NCBI GenBank assembly: GCA_963519305.1
Contig: CAUQMS010000025.1
Location: 6,951 to 70,950, forward strand
DNA length: 64,000 bases
From: Ewingella sp963519305
Lineage (GTDB): Bacteria; Pseudomonadota; Gammaproteobacteria; Enterobacterales; Enterobacteriaceae
Direction of reading: 5' to 3'
Shown here: piece by piece, positions 18,507 through 27,222 of the stretch
Position numbering within the stretch: the first letter of the stretch is position 1
Layout of the letters: each line of letters starts with the position of its first letter
Notes under the pieces: generated by a model
Told to the model about the DNA's origin: nothing
What the model saw: the letters and a program-made list of their open reading frames with translations, nothing else
Databases searched by the model: none
Program-made: the position numbers and the translations under genes

Positions 18507-19862
18507 ATGAGCACATCCGATGACTCCTATCTGGTCGCCAAAGACTCCGAAAAGTCGGTCCTGTCAGCCAAAGAACGCTGGTGGCATATTCTGGATAATT
18601 ACAAAATAGGGATCATTCCGCTGCCGTTCTTTCTGTTGGCAGGGGTGCTGATTTTGCTCGACTGCCTGAACGGTAAACTGCCGAGCGATATCGTGGTCAT
18701 GGTGGCAACGCTGGCCTTCTTTGGCTTCGCCTGTGGCGAACTGGGTAAGCGCCTGCCGCTGGTAGGAAAACTCGGTGCGGCAGCAATCTGTGCCACCTTT
18801 ATTCCCTCGGCGATGGTGCATTACGGGCTGTTGCCGGATGTGGTCGTGGACTCCACCATCAAATTCTACAAATCCACCAATATTCTCTATCTGTACATCT
18901 GCTGCATTATTGTCGGCAGCATCATGAGCATGAACCGGCAGGTGCTGATCCAGGGCTTCGTGCGGATTTTTGTGCCTATGCTGTGCGGTGAGGTTGTCGG
19001 TATGGTGGCGGGGCTGGCGATGGGTACGCTGCTGGGTCTGCCGCCATTCCAGACGTTCTTCTTCCTGATCCTGCCGATCATGGCGGGCGGCGTGGGCGAA
19101 GGGGCGATCCCGCTGTCGATGGGTTATGCGACGATCCTGCATATGGAGCAGGGCGTGGCGCTCGGACGCATTTTACCGATTGTAATGCTCGGTGGTCTGA
19201 CGGCCATTGTGCTGGCCGGCGTGCTGAATAGAATTGGGAAACGCTATCCGCATCTGACCGGTGAAGGTCAACTGATGCCGGCGAAAAAAGGCCTGCTTGA
19301 CCACGGTCTGGAGGAGTTTTCCGGTAAGCCTGATGTGAATTCGCTGGCCTGCGGCGCCTTGCTGGCGATCCTGCTATATATGGTAGGGATGCTTGGGCAG
19401 CGTCTGATTGGCCTGCCTGCGCCGGTGGGGATGTTGTTTGCGGCGGTGTTACTCAAACTGGTTAATGGGGTTTCCCCGACCATTCAGCAAGGTTCGATGG
19501 TGGTGTATAAATTTTTCCGCACCGCCGTGACCTATCCGGTGCTGTTTGCCGTTGGCGTGGCGATCACACCATGGCAGGAGCTGGTGAACGCTTTTACGGT
19601 GCAGAACCTGTGCGTGATCGTCACGACCGTCTGTGCGCTGGTCGGCACCGGGTTCTTTGTCGGCAAAAAGATCGGTATGCACCCGATTGACGTCGCGATT
19701 GTCTCCTGTTGTCAGAGCGGGCAGGGCGGTACCGGCGATGTGGCTATTCTTACGTCAGGCAACCGAATGGCATTAATGCCGTTCGCGCAAATTGCCACCC
19801 GCATCGGCGGAGCAATCAATGTCACCGTCGGTTTACTTGTGCTGGCGAAATTCTTTACTTGA
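18507..19862 (+). CDS. 2-hydroxycarboxylate (citrate/malate) transporter, CitS family
   Basis: A 451-residue membrane protein with about 11 hydrophobic segments and a hydrophilic N-terminal tail. The two re-entrant loop motifs that define the 2HCT family are present: AGGVGEGAIPLS (about residue 195) and SGQGGTGDVAIL (about residue 410). CitS couples Na+ to citrate uptake; relatives take malate. There are no citrate lyase or oxaloacetate decarboxylase genes beside it, unlike the Klebsiella cit cluster, so the substrate could be citrate or malate. ATG 18507 follows AAAAAGAGAACA. Confidence 0.87.
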   Translation: MSTSDDSYLVAKDSEKSVLSAKERWWHILDNYKIGIIPLPFFLLAGVLILLDCLNGKLPSDIVVMVATLAFFGFACGELGKRLPLVGKLGAAAICATFIPSAMVHYGLLPDVVVDSTIKFYKSTNILYLYICCIIVGSIMSMNRQVLIQGFVRIFVPMLCGEVVGMVAGLAMGTLLGLPPFQTFFFLILPIMAGGVGEGAIPLSMGYATILHMEQGVALGRILPIVMLGGLTAIVLAGVLNRIGKRYPHLTGEGQLMPAKKGLLDHGLEEFSGKPDVNSLACGALLAILLYMVGMLGQRLIGLPAPVGMLFAAVLLKLVNGVSPTIQQGSMVVYKFFRTAVTYPVLFAVGVAITPWQELVNAFTVQNLCVIVTTVCALVGTGFFVGKKIGMHPIDVAIVSCCQSGQGGTGDVAILTSGNRMALMPFAQIATRIGGAINVTVGLLVLAKFFT

Positions 19863-19879
19863 TCTAAAACAAACTTATG

Positions 19880-19910
19880 CCAATCCCTTCAGAGTGAAGG
19901 GATTGGTTTC
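19880..19910 (+). terminator. terminator of the 2HCT transporter gene
   Basis: A perfect 12-bp stem CCAATCCCTTCA / TGAAGGGATTGG with loop GAG and a short T stretch lies 18 bases after the stop codon. Confidence 0.75.
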
Positions 19911-20065
19911 GTGAGGAAAAAATGTAAATGCCACTTTATGGTAATTCCAGGGGGTGGTTATTTTTTGTTCTGCGGTTATTATTTGCGCTCTCAACGACGA
20001 GTCACCCGCCCCGTTTGCTGGTTCCCAGGTAAGGAAGAGTTATATTTCAATAAAAGATCTCGCAC

Positions 20066-20626
20066 ATGTTTAATTTTAAGACTTTCAACTCTGCATTATT
20101 AATAGCATCTTCCTTATTATTCAGTACCTATTCTTTTTCTTTTGATTTGCCGAAGGAATTCTCGGAAATCGACAACCATCATTTTTCTCAAAAAGAATTT
20201 TTTGATGTAAAAGAATCCCCGGTCTATGAAAGCAATACGGGCCAGTCGAAAACTATCAAAACAGCCTTACTTTCCCAGTATGCCCGGTGGAAAGGCACTC
20301 AGTATCACTGGGGTGGTACCACACACAGCGGCGTCGATTGCTCAGCGCTGATGCAGCATATTTTCAATGACTCCCTGCACACCGAGTTGCCGCGAACGAC
20401 ATTTGAACAAATCAAAAATGGCACAAAGGTGAGTAAAAATAATCTTAAACCGGGGGATTTAGTCTTTTTTAAAACGACGCCGGGCGATCGCCACGTCGGT
20501 GTATATATTGGTGATAGCCAGTTCATTCACGCGTCCAAAATAGAAGGTGTCACAATTTCTTCTCTGTATAATCAATATTGGGCAGACCACTACGAAACGG
20601 CGCGACGTTTGGAATTAACCAGTTGA
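20066..20626 (+). CDS. NlpC/P60 peptidoglycan endopeptidase, secreted
   Basis: A 186-residue exported protein: residues 1-26 form a signal peptide (FNSALLIASSLLFSTYSFSF). The C-terminal NlpC/P60 domain carries the catalytic Cys92 in HSGVDCSALMQ, His143 in DRHVGVYIG and His155 in FIHAS. Such enzymes cut the peptide stems of murein, as MepS does. There is no lipobox, so it should be free in the periplasm. The gene is AT-rich compared with its neighbours, which suggests horizontal origin. It is preceded by 160 bases without another gene. Confidence 0.87.
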   Translation: MFNFKTFNSALLIASSLLFSTYSFSFDLPKEFSEIDNHHFSQKEFFDVKESPVYESNTGQSKTIKTALLSQYARWKGTQYHWGGTTHSGVDCSALMQHIFNDSLHTELPRTTFEQIKNGTKVSKNNLKPGDLVFFKTTPGDRHVGVYIGDSQFIHASKIEGVTISSLYNQYWADHYETARRLELTS

Positions 20627-20797
20627 TTTGATGATGCCATTTTCAACAAAACAAACTATAATCGGAATGCATTTTCATTGATATCAGCAGTTTCAGTAAT
20701 AGTTAATTACCATTTTAGTATTTCTAACTTGAAATAATGAGTTTTGAAGCGGACAATTGTTTTTTACACGATTGAATACAGCCGTCAGGAAGATCTA

Positions 20798-21349
20798 ATG
20801 AAGTTTGCTTTTATTCGTCCTCTCGCGGGAGTTCTCGCGGTGGTGGTTATTGTGGGCGGCCTGCTCGCTGGCTGTGATTCTAAATCTACCGGAGAAAAAA
20901 CAATGAAATTCGTCAATATAGAGCAGGTAATTATTGATTCAGGATTTGCAGCTCAGGAAAAAACACATCTTGAAGCTGTGCATCAGAGCCTTCAGAGCGG
21001 CGCAACGCTGGCTGAAGAAGCGTATAAATCTCTGCCGCAAGATAAGTTAGCACAGGCACGGCAGGCTGATGCTAACGTGCTGAATGGATTGTGGCAGGCA
21101 GAGCAGCGTGCTGCGCGTAATGTGGTCATTGCACAGGTGGCGAAGGCCGCTGAACAATACCGTGCTGCGCATAAAATTGATGCCATCATGCCCGCTCAGA
21201 CTGCTTTAAGTTATTCTAAAGAGCTGGATGTAAGTGCAGACCTGATTGCGCAACTTAAAAATGAGAAAGTAAATTTTGGCGATCTGCCAACAATTACGCA
21301 AAAGGCTGAGCCACAACCTGTTCCTGAATCCGCCGATACTAAACAATAA
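20798..21349 (+). CDS. Skp/OmpH-like lipoprotein
   Basis: A 183-residue lipoprotein starting at ATG 20798, which has AGGA upstream. The lipobox LLAG-C puts the lipidated Cys at residue 26. The mature part is predicted all-helical and resembles Skp: it opens with FVNIEQVIIDSGFAAQEK, has a long coiled-coil rich in Ala/Gln, and closes with IDAIMPAQTALSYSKELDVSADLIAQL, comparable to the Skp end. Skp is a soluble chaperone for outer-membrane proteins; this version would be membrane-anchored. The chaperone role is inference. Confidence 0.7.
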   Translation: MKFAFIRPLAGVLAVVVIVGGLLAGCDSKSTGEKTMKFVNIEQVIIDSGFAAQEKTHLEAVHQSLQSGATLAEEAYKSLPQDKLAQARQADANVLNGLWQAEQRAARNVVIAQVAKAAEQYRAAHKIDAIMPAQTALSYSKELDVSADLIAQLKNEKVNFGDLPTITQKAEPQPVPESADTKQ

Positions 21350-21394
21350 TTTATAAAGCCAGTCGGCAGGATTAGTCATTTAAATATATTATGG

Positions 21395-21425
21395 AGTGCC
21401 CTTATTTTAAGAAGGGCACTTTTTT
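21395..21425 (+). terminator. terminator of the Skp-like lipoprotein gene
   Basis: A perfect 9-bp stem AGTGCCCTT / AAGGGCACT with an 8-base loop is followed by TTTTT. Confidence 0.85.
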
Positions 21426-21435
21426 ATGGTTTATG

Positions 21436-22476
21436 TTATTTATCCGACGACGCCTGCCATAAATTCAGTTGTCCATCAGAAACGTGCTTATCGATGGCCG
21501 TCAGCTCTTCGGCGCTGAAATGCAGATTATCCAAAGCTTTGACGTTTTCTTCCAGTTGCTCAGGACGGCTGGCACCAATCAGCACAGACGTCACACGATC
21601 ATCTTTCAGTAACCAACTCAGCGCCATCTGCGCCATGCTCTGACCCCGCTGCTGCGCCATCTCATTGAGCAAACGCAGGCTGTTGAGGTTATCTTCAGAC
21701 AGCATTTTGGCGTTCAGGCCACGCGCCTTGTTGCCTTCGGTATGCATCCGCGAACCGTCCGGAATTCCGTCGAGATATTTACCGGTCAGCAAGCCCTGCG
21801 CCAGCGGAGTGAACGCGATACAGCCCGCGCCATTTTGCTCCAGCGTATCCAGCAAACCACTCTTATCCACCCAGCGGTTCAGCAGATTGTATGAGGGCTG
21901 ATGGATCAGCAGCGGTACCTTCAACTCGCGCAGCAACTCTGCCATTTTCTGCGTGCGTTCCGTTGAATAAGAGGAAATCCCGACATACAGCGCTTTACCA
22001 CTTTGCACAGCGTAAGCCAGCGCGGCGGCGGTTTCTTCCATCGGCGTCTCTTCATCCACGCGGTGCGAATAAAAAATATCGACGTAATCCAGCCCCATGC
22101 GTTGCAGACTTTGATCCAGGCTCGCCAGCAGGTATTTGCGCGAGCTGCCCGCGCCGTAAGGGCCGGGCCACATGTCATAACCCGCTTTGGTGGAGATGAT
22201 CAGCTCATCACGGTAGGACGAAAAATCCTGACGTAGCAGTTTGCCGAAATTCTCTTCCGCCGAACCCGGAGGTGGCCCGTAGTTATTCGCGAGATCAAAA
22301 TGTGTGATGCCCAAATCAAAGGCTTTTTGCAGCAAGGCTCGTTGTGATTCCAGCTGATTGACATGGCCGAAGTTGTGCCACAGGCCAAGGGAAAGTGCAG
22401 GGAGTTTGAGACCGCTCTGACCGCAGCGGCGATATTGCATGGTTTCATAGCGGGAGGGTGAGGCCTGATATGGCAT
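21436..22476 (-). CDS. yghZ: aldo-keto reductase, YghZ/Gpr type
   Basis: A 346-residue NADPH-dependent aldo-keto reductase starting at ATG 22476, with AGGAGAG upstream. The AKR tetrad is visible: Asp and Tyr in HFDLANNYG, Lys in IISTKAGYD and His in FYSHRVDEE. MPYQASPSRYETMQYRRCGQSGLKLPALSLGLWHNFG is the N-terminus of the YghZ (L-glyceraldehyde 3-phosphate reductase) group. That enzyme detoxifies L-G3P and methylglyoxal-type aldehydes. It stands alone downstream of nrdF and is unlikely to be in that operon. Confidence 0.9.
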   Translation of the reverse strand: MPYQASPSRYETMQYRRCGQSGLKLPALSLGLWHNFGHVNQLESQRALLQKAFDLGITHFDLANNYGPPPGSAEENFGKLLRQDFSSYRDELIISTKAGYDMWPGPYGAGSSRKYLLASLDQSLQRMGLDYVDIFYSHRVDEETPMEETAAALAYAVQSGKALYVGISSYSTERTQKMAELLRELKVPLLIHQPSYNLLNRWVDKSGLLDTLEQNGAGCIAFTPLAQGLLTGKYLDGIPDGSRMHTEGNKARGLNAKMLSEDNLNSLRLLNEMAQQRGQSMAQMALSWLLKDDRVTSVLIGASRPEQLEENVKALDNLHFSAEELTAIDKHVSDGQLNLWQASSDK

Positions 22477-22599
22477 TATTTTCTCTCCTTTCATTATTAT
22501 AGATGTAGGGTTTTGAAACACTGTTTCTATAGTAGCGCGGAGAGGAATTACGGCAACAGGATAAATCGGGAAAGGGAGGAAAGGCTCCTCCCGTAAAAA

Positions 22600-23583
22600 T
22601 CAGAAATCCCAGTCCTCATCTTCCGTGTTGACCGCGGTACCAATCACATACGATGAACCCGAACCCGAGAAAAAGTCGTGGTTTTCGTCGGCGTTCGGCG
22701 ATAATGCGGAGAGGATCGCCGGATTCACGTCCGCCATGCTGGCCGGGAACAGCGCTTCGTAACCGAGATTCATCAGCGCTTTATTGGCGTTGTAGTGCAG
22801 GAATTTCTTCACGTCTTCGCTCCAGCCAACGCCGTCGTACAGCTCTTCGGTATAGCGGATTTCGTTGTCGTACAAGTCCTGCATCAGATCAAACGCCTGC
22901 TCTTTGATCTGCCGCTGACGCTCTTCGCTTTCTTGTGCCAGCGCTTTCTGGAATTTATAGCCGATGTAATAACCGTGGACGGCTTCATCGCGAATGATCA
23001 GGCGGATCAGATCGGCGGTGTTGGTCAGCTTGGCGCGGCTCGACCAGTACATCGGCAGGTAGAAGCCGGAGTAGAACAGGAAGGATTCGAGGAACACGCT
23101 GGCGACTTTCTTCATCAGCGGATCTTCGCCGTCATAATAAGAAAGAATGATTGCCGCTTTGTTTTGCAGAGCAACGTTCTCCTCGCTCCAACGGTAGGCT
23201 TCATCTACGTCCACGGTGGCGCACAGCGTCGAGAAAATCGAGCTGTAAGAACGCGCGTGTACCGCTTCCATAAAGCAGATATTTGAATACACCGCTTCTT
23301 CGTGCTGCGTCACAGCATCTTTCATCAACGTCGGCGCGCCGACCACGTTCTGTACGGTGTCGAGCAGCGTCAGGCCGGTAAACACCCGGATGGTGAGTTG
23401 CTTTTCCTGCGCACTCAGCGTCGCCCACGACGGAATGTCATTGGACAGCGGCACCTTTTCTGGCAGCCAGAAGTTGGAGGTCAGACGGTTCCACACTTCG
23501 AGATCTTTTTCATCCTGAAGCTTGTTCCAGTTAATGGCTTTGCTGATGGGTTGTGGCACCAGCAGCTGTTTTACTGCGCTCAT
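22600..23583 (-). CDS. nrdF: class Ib ribonucleotide reductase small subunit NrdF
   Basis: A 327-residue Mn/Fe beta subunit starting at ATG 23583 (MSAVKQLLVPQPISKAINWNKLQ). It contains the di-metal ligands of the R2 fold, e.g. EEAVYSNICFMEAVHARSYS and IIRDEAVHGYYIGYKFQ. The end DEDWDF is the short tail that docks to NrdE. It supplies the tyrosyl radical for aerobic dNTP synthesis. The start is 10 bases after the nrdE stop, and it is the last gene of nrdHIEF. Confidence 0.96.
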   Translation of the reverse strand: MSAVKQLLVPQPISKAINWNKLQDEKDLEVWNRLTSNFWLPEKVPLSNDIPSWATLSAQEKQLTIRVFTGLTLLDTVQNVVGAPTLMKDAVTQHEEAVYSNICFMEAVHARSYSSIFSTLCATVDVDEAYRWSEENVALQNKAAIILSYYDGEDPLMKKVASVFLESFLFYSGFYLPMYWSSRAKLTNTADLIRLIIRDEAVHGYYIGYKFQKALAQESEERQRQIKEQAFDLMQDLYDNEIRYTEELYDGVGWSEDVKKFLHYNANKALMNLGYEALFPASMADVNPAILSALSPNADENHDFFSGSGSSYVIGTAVNTEDEDWDF

Positions 23584-23593
23584 AATTTTTTCC

Positions 23594-25756
23594 TTAAAGC
23601 GTGCAGGACACACAGCCCTGCACTTCGGTGCCTGCCAGTGCCATCTGACGCAGACGGATGTAATAAATGGTTTTGATGCCTTTACGCCAGGCGTAGATCT
23701 GCGCTTTGTTGATGTCGCGCGTGGTGGCGGTATCGCGGAAGAACAGCGTCAGCGACAGCCCCTGATCGACGTGCTGCGTGGCTTCGGCGTAGGTATCAAT
23801 AATCTTTTCCGGTCCGATTTCATAGGCATCCTGGTAGTAATCCAGATTGTCGTTGGTCATGAATGCCGCCGGATAATACACGCGGCCAATTTTGCCCTCT
23901 TTACGGATCTCCACGCGGGACACAATCGGGTGAATACTTGACGTCGAGTTATTAATATACGAAATCGAACCTGTCGGCGGCACCGCCTGCAAGTTCTGGT
24001 TATACAGCCCATGCTGCATCACAGACGCTTTGAGCTGCGCCCAGTCGTCAGCGCTCGGGATCGCGATACCGGCATCGCTAAACAGTTCGCGCACGCGCTC
24101 GGTTTTCGGCAGCCAAAGGTGTGCCTGCGCTTCATCCACATACTTATCGAAATAGGTACCGCTGGCGTAGGTCGAATCTTCAAAACCTTTGAAGTGCTGT
24201 TTGCGTTCAATCGCCAGCTGATTCGAAGCGCGCACTGCGTGATATGCCACGCTGTAGAAGTAGATATTGGTGAAATCCAGTCCGGCTTCGGAACCGTAAT
24301 AAATCCGCTCGCGGCACAAATAACCGTGCAAATTCATCTGGCCAAGGCCGATGGCGTGCGAATCCTGATTCCCCTGATCAATGGACGGCACCGAGCGGAT
24401 GTGGCTCATATCCGACACCGCAGTCAGTGCGCGGATAGCCATTTCTACCGTGTTACCGAAATCCGGTGAATCCATAGCGGAGGCAATATTCAGCGAGCCG
24501 AGATTGCAGGAGATATCTTTGCCGACCTGATGATAGGAGAGATCTTCGCCATACACCGTCGCGGTATTGACCTGCAAAATCTCCGAGCACAGGTTGCTCA
24601 TATTGATGCGGCCTTTGATCGGATTAGCGCGGTTGACCGTATCTTCAAACATCATGTACGGATAACCGGATTCGAACTGAATCTCGGCCAGCACCTGGAA
24701 GAACTCACGGGCGTTGATCTTGGTTTTGTGGATGCGCTTGTCGTTGACCATTTCACGGTATTTCTCCGTGATGCTGATTTCTGACATCGGCATGCCGTAG
24801 ACCTTCTCGACGTGATACGGCGAGAACAGGTACATATCTTCGTTGTTCTTCGCCAGTTCGAACGTAATATCCGGGATCACGACGCCAAGCGACAGCGTTT
24901 TAATGCGGATTTTCTCGTCGGCGTTTTCGCGCTTGGTATCGAGGAAACGCAGAATGTCCGGGTGGTGGGCGTTCAGATATACCGCGCCCGCACCCTGACG
25001 CGCACCGAGCTGGTTGGCGTAAGAGAACGCATCTTCCAGCATCTTCATGATGGGAATAACGCCGGAGGACTGGTTTTCGATACGCTTAATCGGCGCGCCG
25101 ACTTCACGGATATTCGTCAGCAGGAAAGCCACGCCGCCGCCGCGCTTGGACAGTTGCAGCGCAGAGTTCACCGAACGGCCAATCGACTCCATATTGTCTT
25201 CGATACGCAGCAGGAAACAGGAGACCAGTTCGCCGCGCTGTTTTTTACCGCAGTTGAGGAAGGTCGGCGTCGCTGGCTGGAAGCGCCCGGAGATGATCTC
25301 ATCCACAAAATACCCGGCGAGCTGGATATCGCCACGTGCCAGCGTCAGTGCCACCATGCACACACGGTCTTCGTAGCGCTCAAGATAGCGTTTGCCGTCG
25401 AAGGTTTTCAGCGTGTAGCTGGTGTAATACTTGAAAGCGCCCAGAAAGGTCTGGAAGCGGAATTTTTTGGCGTAAGCCCGTTTGAATAACGCCTTGATGT
25501 CATCGAAAGCGTACTGATCCAGCACCAGCGCATCGTAATAACCTTCTTCCACCAGATAGCGCAGCTTCTCCGCCAGATTGTGGAAAAACACGGTGTTCTG
25601 ATTCACGTGCTGAAGGAAGTACTGACGCGCGGCCAGCCGGTCTTTGTCGAACTGGATGCGGCCTTCGGCATCAAACAGATTCAACATGGCGTTGAGCGCG
25701 TGATAGTCCGGGCTGGAGGTGTCCGCCTCGGTGAGATTCAGTTCTGTCGTTGCCAA
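23594..25756 (-). CDS. nrdE: class Ib ribonucleotide reductase large subunit NrdE
   Basis: A 720-residue catalytic alpha subunit. Active-site features include SNLCSEILQVNT, CNLGSLNIASAMD and the radical-transfer Tyr pair near the end (TIYYIRLRQ), with the C-terminal redox shuttle GCVSCTL. It reduces ribonucleoside diphosphates using NrdH as electron donor. As in class Ib enzymes, the N-terminal ATP-cone domain of NrdA is missing. Its start overlaps the end of nrdI by 19 bases. Confidence 0.97.
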   Translation of the reverse strand: MATTELNLTEADTSSPDYHALNAMLNLFDAEGRIQFDKDRLAARQYFLQHVNQNTVFFHNLAEKLRYLVEEGYYDALVLDQYAFDDIKALFKRAYAKKFRFQTFLGAFKYYTSYTLKTFDGKRYLERYEDRVCMVALTLARGDIQLAGYFVDEIISGRFQPATPTFLNCGKKQRGELVSCFLLRIEDNMESIGRSVNSALQLSKRGGGVAFLLTNIREVGAPIKRIENQSSGVIPIMKMLEDAFSYANQLGARQGAGAVYLNAHHPDILRFLDTKRENADEKIRIKTLSLGVVIPDITFELAKNNEDMYLFSPYHVEKVYGMPMSEISITEKYREMVNDKRIHKTKINAREFFQVLAEIQFESGYPYMMFEDTVNRANPIKGRINMSNLCSEILQVNTATVYGEDLSYHQVGKDISCNLGSLNIASAMDSPDFGNTVEMAIRALTAVSDMSHIRSVPSIDQGNQDSHAIGLGQMNLHGYLCRERIYYGSEAGLDFTNIYFYSVAYHAVRASNQLAIERKQHFKGFEDSTYASGTYFDKYVDEAQAHLWLPKTERVRELFSDAGIAIPSADDWAQLKASVMQHGLYNQNLQAVPPTGSISYINNSTSSIHPIVSRVEIRKEGKIGRVYYPAAFMTNDNLDYYQDAYEIGPEKIIDTYAEATQHVDQGLSLTLFFRDTATTRDINKAQIYAWRKGIKTIYYIRLRQMALAGTEVQGCVSCTL

Positions 25757-26142
25757 AATTCAGTAACTCCCTGTGTAACCTTTGCAACGTCTTCCGGCGT
25801 ACCCAGTAATTCAAAGCGGTACAGGTAAGGCACCTGGCACTTCTGGGCGATGATGTCACCGGCAATGCAATACGCTGCGCCGAAATTGGTATTCCCGGCG
25901 GCAATAACGCCGCGGATAAGTGAACGGTTTTGTTCATCATTCAGAAAACGGATCACCTGCGTTGGCACTGCGCCCTTGGCCGAACCGCCGCCGTAGCTCG
26001 GTACCACCAGAATATACGGCGACGTCACGCGCAATTTTTCAGGCTGCCGGTCAATCGGGATGCGTATCGCCGGCAAACCGGTCCTGCCGACGAAACGATG
26101 GGTGTTTTCTGAACTACTGGAAAAGTAGACCAACGGATTCAT
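25738..26142 (-). CDS. nrdI: flavodoxin-like NrdI
   Basis: A 134-residue FMN protein using ATG 26142 (MNPLVYFSSSSENTHRFV); the 30 residues before it in the frame overlap nrdH and do not belong. The SSSSENT loop binds the FMN phosphate, and GNTNFGAAYCIAG is the second flavin loop. NrdI supplies the oxidant that builds the dimanganese-tyrosyl cofactor of NrdF. It follows nrdH by 10 bases. Confidence 0.95.
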   Translation of the reverse strand: MNPLVYFSSSSENTHRFVGRTGLPAIRIPIDRQPEKLRVTSPYILVVPSYGGGSAKGAVPTQVIRFLNDEQNRSLIRGVIAAGNTNFGAAYCIAGDIIAQKCQVPYLYRFELLGTPEDVAKVTQGVTEFWQRQN

Positions 26143-26152
26143 CCGCCGGTCC

Positions 26153-26392
26153 TCAGAACGCGTTCTGAAGTTGGCGCAGGGCGCTGATTTTGTCCGGGCG
26201 GAAACCCGACCAGTGATCGTCACCGGCCACAATCACCGGCACTTGCTGATAACCCATGGCGCGAACTTGCCCGAGTGCGACAGCATCTAAAGTTAAGTCG
26301 ATCACTTCATAGGCGATGCCGTGTTTATCTAAGGCGCGATAGGTGGCGTTGCACTGGACACAGTCAGGTTTACTGTAAATAATAATGCTCAT
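26153..26392 (-). CDS. nrdH: glutaredoxin-like NrdH
   Basis: A 79-residue redoxin starting at ATG 26392 (MSIIIYSKPDC). The active site is C11-VQ-C14, the family form CVQC, and the cis-Pro is in QQVPVIV. The C-terminal WSGFRPDKI motif is typical of NrdH, which takes electrons from thioredoxin reductase and reduces NrdE. It is the first gene of the operon. Confidence 0.95.
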   Translation of the reverse strand: MSIIIYSKPDCVQCNATYRALDKHGIAYEVIDLTLDAVALGQVRAMGYQQVPVIVAGDDHWSGFRPDKISALRQLQNAF

Positions 26393-26511
26393 GATTCGTA
26401 TTTCCATCTGTAAAGAAATCAGAGACGGTTTTTGCCCGGTCGCTGTGGCGATGGCTTCAGCATGAAAGGGGCGACGAGTACCGGTGCCCTTGTGGCGTCC
26501 CGATGGATTGA

Positions 26512-26558
26512 ATACTAGATGTGGTGATTTAAATTATCAACCATACAATATGTAGATA
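26512..26558 (-). promoter_or_regulatory. pair of candidate NrdR boxes upstream of nrdH
   Basis: Two 16-base sequences resemble the NrdR consensus ACACWATATMTWGTGT: 26512-26527 (read on the minus strand, about 12 of 16 positions) and 26543-26558 (about 11 of 16). Their starts are 31 bases apart, three helical turns, which is the usual spacing of NrdR box pairs. They lie 120-166 bases before nrdH. By-eye matching only. Confidence 0.6.
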
Positions 26559-26584
26559 TTTTAAATTTGCTTATTGCAAATACA

Positions 26585-26606
26585 GCAAAGCCCGCAGGGC
26601 GCGGGC
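26585..26606 (-). terminator. probable terminator of the CMD-family gene
   Basis: A GC hairpin AGCCCGC / GCGGGCT with loop AGGGC lies downstream of the minus-strand CMD gene. The T tract after it is weak. Confidence 0.45.
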
Positions 26607-26671
26607 TGAGAGGGGAAACTTTTTTAGTACGAATTTTTGGTTAAAATTCGAACAGGGTGTTTTCTGCGATA

Positions 26672-27103
26672 TTACTGGCGCATGCTGACGGCAAGACGGT
26701 TAAAGGCGTTCATCAGGCCGATAGCGAAGGTCAGTTCGGAGATTTCCACGTCGCTGAAATGCGCTTTCAGTGGCTCATAAACGCTGTCCGGTGCGCCGGT
26801 TGCGGCAATCAGCGTCATGGATTCCGCCCATGCCAGCGCCGCGCGCTCGCGTTCAGAATAGGCATGGCTCACCTGCCAGCCCGCCAGCTGATCCAGTTTG
26901 GTCTGTGCGACTTCCATTTTGCGCAGTGCTTTGGAGTGCATATCCAGGCAGTAGGCGCAGCCGTTAATTTGCGAAACGCGCAGGAACGCCAGTTCGATAA
27001 TCACGTTATCCAGCGGGCCTTTTTCCAGCGCGCCAAGTGCAGCAACCATAGGTTCCATCACGGCAGAAGAAAGAGTGAAGTAAGGCAGGCGAAGTGCGGT
27101 CAT
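26672..27103 (-). CDS. carboxymuconolactone decarboxylase / AhpD-like protein
   Basis: A 143-residue protein from ATG 27103. The AhpD-like core ELAFLRVSQINGCAYCLDMHSKALRK has the redox CAYC pair and the conserved His of this family. Small members act as peroxidase partners or alkylhydroperoxidases. It is divergent, with 119 bases between the starts, from a MocR regulator that probably controls it. Confidence 0.87.
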   Translation of the reverse strand: MTALRLPYFTLSSAVMEPMVAALGALEKGPLDNVIIELAFLRVSQINGCAYCLDMHSKALRKMEVAQTKLDQLAGWQVSHAYSERERAALAWAESMTLIAATGAPDSVYEPLKAHFSDVEISELTFAIGLMNAFNRLAVSMRQ

Positions 27104-27222
27104 GATGATTTCCTGTAGTGTCGTAGTTTTAAAAATGGACGCACAGTGCGTCTCAATGAAGGCTACTTTACGCCGCACATGGTCTATACTACAGGGCCAT
27201 AAAATGTCTTTTTAAGCAGGTC

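Noticed and set aside
18564..19142. 192-codon open frame opposite the 2HCT transporter gene
   Set aside because: His/Gln/Arg-rich antisense shadow of a strongly supported membrane protein gene.
19911..20102. Short frame upstream of the NlpC/P60 gene
   Set aside because: No family resemblance or ribosome site, and it overlaps the start of the NlpC/P60 gene.
24812..25489. 225-codon open frame opposite nrdE
   Set aside because: Antisense shadow of the highly conserved nrdE gene.
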